A stretch of 64,000 nucleotides of DNA from Bacteroidota bacterium (GTDB taxonomy: Bacteria; Bacteroidota; JABWAT01). The notes below the pieces were generated by a model. It made no database searches. It was given only the letters and a program-made list of their open reading frames with translations, and was not told where the DNA came from. Positions 60,693-64,000 of this stretch are shown one piece after another (positions within the stretch are counted from its first letter, which is position 1; each line of letters starts with the position of its first letter). The stretch spans positions 36,242 through 100,241 of the forward strand of contig JAIUNL010000019.1 in the NCBI GenBank assembly GCA_020161835.1. Reading direction: 5' to 3'. Position numbers and translations under genes: made by a program.

Positions 60693-62993
60693 TCACGGTT
60701 TTAACACCATCACCGAAACTGCTTTTTCCTCCACCTTTTTTCTGGCGAACGGTACATTCCAGCGGCTTCCGGTCTGCCAGTTTTCAAGAAAATCATCATA
60801 ATGTTTGCTGAACGGATTTCCTGATTGGCCTAAATTTCCGTTGATGGTAAATCCGTCAACATCAGTCCAATCAAGAACAAAGCGCATACTGGGTCCCGCC
60901 TCGGTTTCAAATTCTTTTGTCTCTTTATTCCACCGGTTGAAATTGGCATTTAAGGATGCCCAGTCACCCGAAGCAGGAACCGGACCCCGGTTTAAGTTGA
61001 GCCAAACATCCAGAATTTTGACCATTGAAAGCGGATGTGAAAACGTGAGATGACTGGTTTCTCCCCAGGATTTCAGTTTTCCATCCGATAAAATTCCTGT
61101 GCAAATAATTGCCGAAATATCAGTTAAATCTTCTTTTTTATCGGATGTTTTGATGTTATCGGTGATCGACGGCATCGGATTCAACAGAAAAGCTTCAACA
61201 ATTTTCCGTCCATCCGGCCAGTTTTCACCCAATTCATCTTCAAATAAAGCTTTGGGAAGTTCACGCCACCACCGGTTAAACAGGGTTGCTTCGGTGGATG
61301 AAAATCCCATTGATCCGTCCCAGGCTCTGACATTTCCGGCAAGTTCAGTTTTTCCTGCACGTTCAAGTCCGTCTGCTAAAAGAGATTTCCAGCGTCTTGC
61401 CCGGATTGAAACTGAATCCATCTGAAAAGTCTGCATATCGGTTACCGAAAATGTGGGTTTTGATTGAAGCAATTCAGAAATTCTCACAATCCGGTACGGA
61501 TCATAAAATCCCGGCAACGGAAATTTAAAGGAAGAGTCTGTAATCTGATTGTTGCAGGTGGCAATCCAGCCTTTTTGTGGATTGAAGGAGAAGGGTTTTT
61601 CGTCATCTGCAAGGTAACCCTTCCATCGGAGTGTTGAATCAGCACCGTTCAGTTCTGTAAACGTATTTGAAAAAGATCTCACCGGAACCGGAACGCCAAG
61701 CTGATAGCCAATATTTCCCTTCCGGTCTGAATAGGTCCAGTTCACATCAAGAGCACCAAGCCCGTTTACAGCTTTTCTGAAGGATGGGAAATTGGTTGCC
61801 GTATTCATCAGAAAACCGGATTTCAGCATTTTTGCAGCATCAAAATCATAACCCGCCCATTTGATTGCCAGAACCGAAACTGAGTCAGCATCCACAACAG
61901 GACCAACCGGCGTTTCTCTGATGTTAAAATAAACCGGCTGATCTTTACCTTTCACCAGAACAGAATCCTTTATAAGAGAAAAATTTTCATATCCGTGAAT
62001 TCCTTTGACCTGAAGAGAATTATCAGGATTTGTCGTAAACCGATAATAATCAATCACATCCACACTGGCGACGGTGAAGGCCCAGGCAATGGAATCGTTG
62101 TGTCCCATGGCGATAAACGGAATTCCGGGCGTCGTCACCCCAACCGCATTGAGTCCGTCTGCAGACCGCATTCCCATGAGATACCAAAAACCCGGAATCT
62201 GATTCAGCTGAAGGTGTGGATCGGAGGCATGAAGTGCTGAAACGGATGCTGATTTCCCAGGCGAAACCACCCAGGAATTGGAGGCATTCGACATTCTGCC
62301 CGGCCATGAATTGCCGTCAAAAACCGAAGATAGAAGTCCGGAGGAAACCGTTGCCGGCGACCAGGATTTGAATTCAGTCATGTACTTCAGCACAGAATCA
62401 CCCAAAGCCTTCTGCATGCGAAAGTAAGGCTGGTCGTCATCCATCAGGCTATGAGAAAACCAGGTTTGATAAATGAGGATGGAGAGACAGTCTTCCGGTT
62501 TCCAGTCGGCAGGGGTGAATCCGAGAAGGACGAACTCAGGAGGAAGCGGTGACCGGGAATTTTTCCACGAATTGATTCCGTCGCAGTAAGCAGAAATCAG
62601 ATTCAGACTTTCCGCATCAAGATTTGCGGAATCGAGAATGCCTTTCCGGTAAAATCCGATCGTACGGTTTTGTTTATCCATGTCGATGGCGATGTCACCA
62701 AAAACTTCAGAGAGTTTCCCTTCAACCAGACGGCGGATGAGTTCCATCTGAAACAACCGTTCGGAAGCGTGAAGATAACCGGCTGTGCGAAAAACGTCAC
62801 GGGTGGATTTTCCCCAGATTTGGGGGATACCTTTTTCGTCAAAAGTTACGGTTACTGAAGAATCCAGGCCGCTGAGTTTAAATTCCCCTGAATAGTCGGC
62901 AACTGAACAGGAAAGATACCACCGGCCACCAAACCAGATGATGAGAAAAAGAGTGATGAGCGTTCCGGCGGAGATGAGAATCCACTTTTTCAT
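60693..62993 (-). CDS. Penicillin acylase family Ntn-hydrolase
   Basis: A 766-residue protein with an N-terminal membrane anchor or signal (about 4-25). The alpha-chain part has VTVTFDEKGIPQIWGKSTRD and ERLFQMELIRRLVEGKLSEVFG. The autocatalytic cleavage site lies before Ser238 in SNASNSWVVSPGKS, giving the beta-chain N-terminal serine nucleophile. DPHLQLNQIPGFWYLMGM and VTTPGIPFIAMGHNDSIAWAFT follow as in family S45. Members cleave beta-lactam side chains, acyl-homoserine lactones or other acyl amides; the substrate here is unknown. Periplasmic. Confidence 0.92.
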   Translation of the reverse strand: MKKWILISAGTLITLFLIIWFGGRWYLSCSVADYSGEFKLSGLDSSVTVTFDEKGIPQIWGKSTRDVFRTAGYLHASERLFQMELIRRLVEGKLSEVFGDIAIDMDKQNRTIGFYRKGILDSANLDAESLNLISAYCDGINSWKNSRSPLPPEFVLLGFTPADWKPEDCLSILIYQTWFSHSLMDDDQPYFRMQKALGDSVLKYMTEFKSWSPATVSSGLLSSVFDGNSWPGRMSNASNSWVVSPGKSASVSALHASDPHLQLNQIPGFWYLMGMRSADGLNAVGVTTPGIPFIAMGHNDSIAWAFTVASVDVIDYYRFTTNPDNSLQVKGIHGYENFSLIKDSVLVKGKDQPVYFNIRETPVGPVVDADSVSVLAIKWAGYDFDAAKMLKSGFLMNTATNFPSFRKAVNGLGALDVNWTYSDRKGNIGYQLGVPVPVRSFSNTFTELNGADSTLRWKGYLADDEKPFSFNPQKGWIATCNNQITDSSFKFPLPGFYDPYRIVRISELLQSKPTFSVTDMQTFQMDSVSIRARRWKSLLADGLERAGKTELAGNVRAWDGSMGFSSTEATLFNRWWRELPKALFEDELGENWPDGRKIVEAFLLNPMPSITDNIKTSDKKEDLTDISAIICTGILSDGKLKSWGETSHLTFSHPLSMVKILDVWLNLNRGPVPASGDWASLNANFNRWNKETKEFETEAGPSMRFVLDWTDVDGFTINGNLGQSGNPFSKHYDDFLENWQTGSRWNVPFARKKVEEKAVSVMVLKP

Positions 62994-63020
62994 AAAAATT
63001 CCTTTTTAAATTCAATTCTT

Positions 63021-63135
63021 TAACCACGAAAAGCACGAAATACACGAAAAAATACAAAAACGATTTTTTATTAGAATACAAAAATCATTAACCACAGAGA
63101 AAAGGCATGAGACAGTTTATTATTGAAGGACAAAT
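63021..63135 (+). repeat. 115-bp repeat, copy 1
   Basis: It begins taaccacgaaaagcacgaaa and continues through an attaaccacagagaaaagg block to gacagtttattattgaagga. Copy 2 at 63756-63873 matches it over the full length with roughly four in five bases identical by eye. An inverted partial copy (tttcgtg repeats) lies at 63188-63220. Confidence 0.8.
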
Positions 63136-63187
63136 CACCTAAAAACCATTTTTTATAGCATTTTGCATTTAACTAAAAGAAATTGTT

Positions 63188-63220
63188 CCCTTTCGTGAGT
63201 TTCGTGTGTTTCGTGGTTAA
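63188..63220 (-). repeat. Inverted tttcgtg repeat
   Basis: CCTTTCGTGAGTTTCGTGTG then TTTCGTGGTTAA is the reverse complement of the accacgaaa start of copies 1 and 2. Further degenerate ttttgtg units follow to about 63250. Confidence 0.65.
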
Positions 63221-63255
63221 CCGTATTTTGTGTTTGTGGTAAAAGTATTTTGTGG

Positions 63256-63741
63256 TTAGGTGTTTTTCCTGCCCCGTTTTCTTTTTGCCCAGTCGTTCAG
63301 CAGGAAATCGACGAGTTTTTCAATCCGTTTTGCCCGGGTTTCTTCAGATTTGCCCTGATTGATGTGTTCAACCCAGTATTTTTTGTAAAACAAACTCAGG
63401 GTTTCGTACTGAATTTTTGCATCAGGGAGAAAATAAAACGTTTCTTCAAGTTCTGCAGGAACAGGTGGCGTACGGTCAGAGAGATCTTCTTCCAATATGA
63501 GATTAAGAATGTCTCCTGCTTTGAATCCGAGTGGTTTAATGTAGTCTTTTCTGAGGATAATGCCGTGTTGCTTATTTCCAACGGGGGACAAAGTACCTGA
63601 AAAGGAAAATCCGTTCACTGTGCCGGTAACAGGAATATGGCCTTTTTTCCCGATAAGTTTAACTTGTTCATCCGGACAAACCACATAATGGAAAGTCATG
63701 GTTGAAATGAAAAGTTCAGAGGTGAATTCAAGTTTTGGCAT
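63256..63741 (-). CDS. YdeI/OmpD-associated (DUF1905) family protein
   Basis: 161 residues. The N-terminal DUF1905 beta barrel (HIPVTGTVNGFSFSGTLSPVG, HGIILRKDYIKPLGFKAGD) is followed by a YdeI-like helical tail (EETRAKRIEKLVDFLLND) and a very basic C-terminus (WAKRKRGRKNT). YdeI-type proteins have been linked to bacteriocin or antimicrobial-peptide tolerance, but the mechanism is not known. The gene is bracketed by two direct copies of a 115-bp repeat. Confidence 0.82.
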   Translation of the reverse strand: MPKLEFTSELFISTMTFHYVVCPDEQVKLIGKKGHIPVTGTVNGFSFSGTLSPVGNKQHGIILRKDYIKPLGFKAGDILNLILEEDLSDRTPPVPAELEETFYFLPDAKIQYETLSLFYKKYWVEHINQGKSEETRAKRIEKLVDFLLNDWAKRKRGRKNT

Positions 63742-63755
63742 AAAGTTTCATTTTT

Positions 63756-63873
63756 TAACCACGAAAAGGACGAAACACACGAAAAAATGTAAAAGGCAGT
63801 TTTTTTTATTGAAAGGCAAAATCCATTAACCACAGAGAAAAGGGAAAAGACAGTTATTTATTGAAATACAAAT
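63756..63873 (+). repeat. 115-bp repeat, copy 2, interrupted by an insertion sequence
   Basis: taaccacgaaaaggacgaaa through attaaccacagagaaaagg to gaaatacaaat, in direct orientation with copy 1. Homology stops exactly at 63873, where the IS left end begins. Confidence 0.8.
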
Positions 63874-64000
63874 GGCTCTTTGTGAAAATGAGTGGGTAGG
63901 ATTAATTTAGGGAAAAAGAAAGGGTTTGAATAAGTTGACAGAAACAGAACTATTTGCCCTTGCCCTTGGTGTAAGATCCCCATGGACTATAGAAGAAATC
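63874..64000 (+). mobile_element. Left end of an ISL3-family-like insertion sequence (cut by window)
   Basis: GGCTCTTTGTGAAAATGAGT and the following GGGTA look like the terminal inverted repeat of ISL3-type elements. The repeat flanking it is broken precisely here. A transposase frame opens about 60 bases inside. The right end lies outside the window. Confidence 0.7.
63935..64000 (+). CDS. ISL3-family-like transposase (N-terminus only)
   Basis: 22 codons are visible from a TTG at 63935; an in-frame TTG at 63926 is also possible. The sequence TETELFALALGVRSPWTIEE closely resembles the conserved start of ISL3 transposases (LFALALG..SPW). AAAGGG lies ten bases upstream. ISL3 enzymes are DDE transposases, but the catalytic part is beyond the window edge. 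The call rests on a short stretch plus the adjacent terminal-repeat-like sequence. Confidence 0.65.
   Translation, partial: MTETELFALALGVRSPWTIEEI

Overview
The window is about 64 kb of a bacterial chromosome with mid-40s GC by eye, gene-dense on both strands. The lineage is most likely the FCB superphylum (Bacteroidota, Ignavibacteriota, Calditrichota and relatives). Three things point there: two secreted proteins end in the NYPNPFNP-type sorting domain of the type IX secretion system; two promoters fit the Bacteroidota pattern TTG-N20-TAnnTTTG (upstream of yceI and rpsU); and DUF3857/transglutaminase, DUF6132 and propeller-type sensor kinases are present. I cannot name the phylum more exactly.

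Layout. 1-2430: two type IX cargo proteins, the first cut by the window edge. 2700-5319: ygiD-like dioxygenase, MarR regulator, yceI and queF. 5966-10292: pyruvate dehydrogenase E1 (aceE) and E2 (aceF), without E3. 10388-18306: DUF4406 protein, propeller sensor kinase, DUF3109 protein with rpoN, then hslVU. 18512-26495: SDR, amidohydrolase, rpsU, an OmpR-type two-component pair, a macro-like protein, oxyR and fhs. 26633-30404: two exported DUF3857/transglutaminase proteins. 30637-38884: pheA-ftsX-dipeptidase, a LamG lipoprotein, YihY, DinB-tag and a cation/proton antiporter. 38978-47238: recO-degP, patatin, trpB2, a vWA protein and a dienelactone hydrolase. 47239-49960: a gene-poor stretch followed by an AT-rich patch of unrecognised exported or membrane proteins. 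50178-54490: two POT peptide transporters and a sugar-nucleotide epimerase. 54555-58685: TauE/SafE, a quinone oxidoreductase, and a thioredoxin / thioredoxin-like / DUF302 / FmdB / DUF6132 / rhodanese run that looks like a thiol and sulfur module. 58874-63741: TPR sensor kinase, penicillin acylase and a YdeI-like protein. The left end of an ISL3-like insertion sequence starts at 63874.

Most genes are housekeeping. The striking feature lies between them. At least fifteen intergenic loci carry degenerate tandem arrays with a strict 7-bp period (units such as GTGACAA, GTTACAA, GTGGTAA, GTAGATA, GCATAAG). They often sit beside palindromic elements and other dispersed repeats, and one array lies inside the coding region of a type IX cargo protein. 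I found no CRISPR array, tRNA, rRNA or recognisable defence system.
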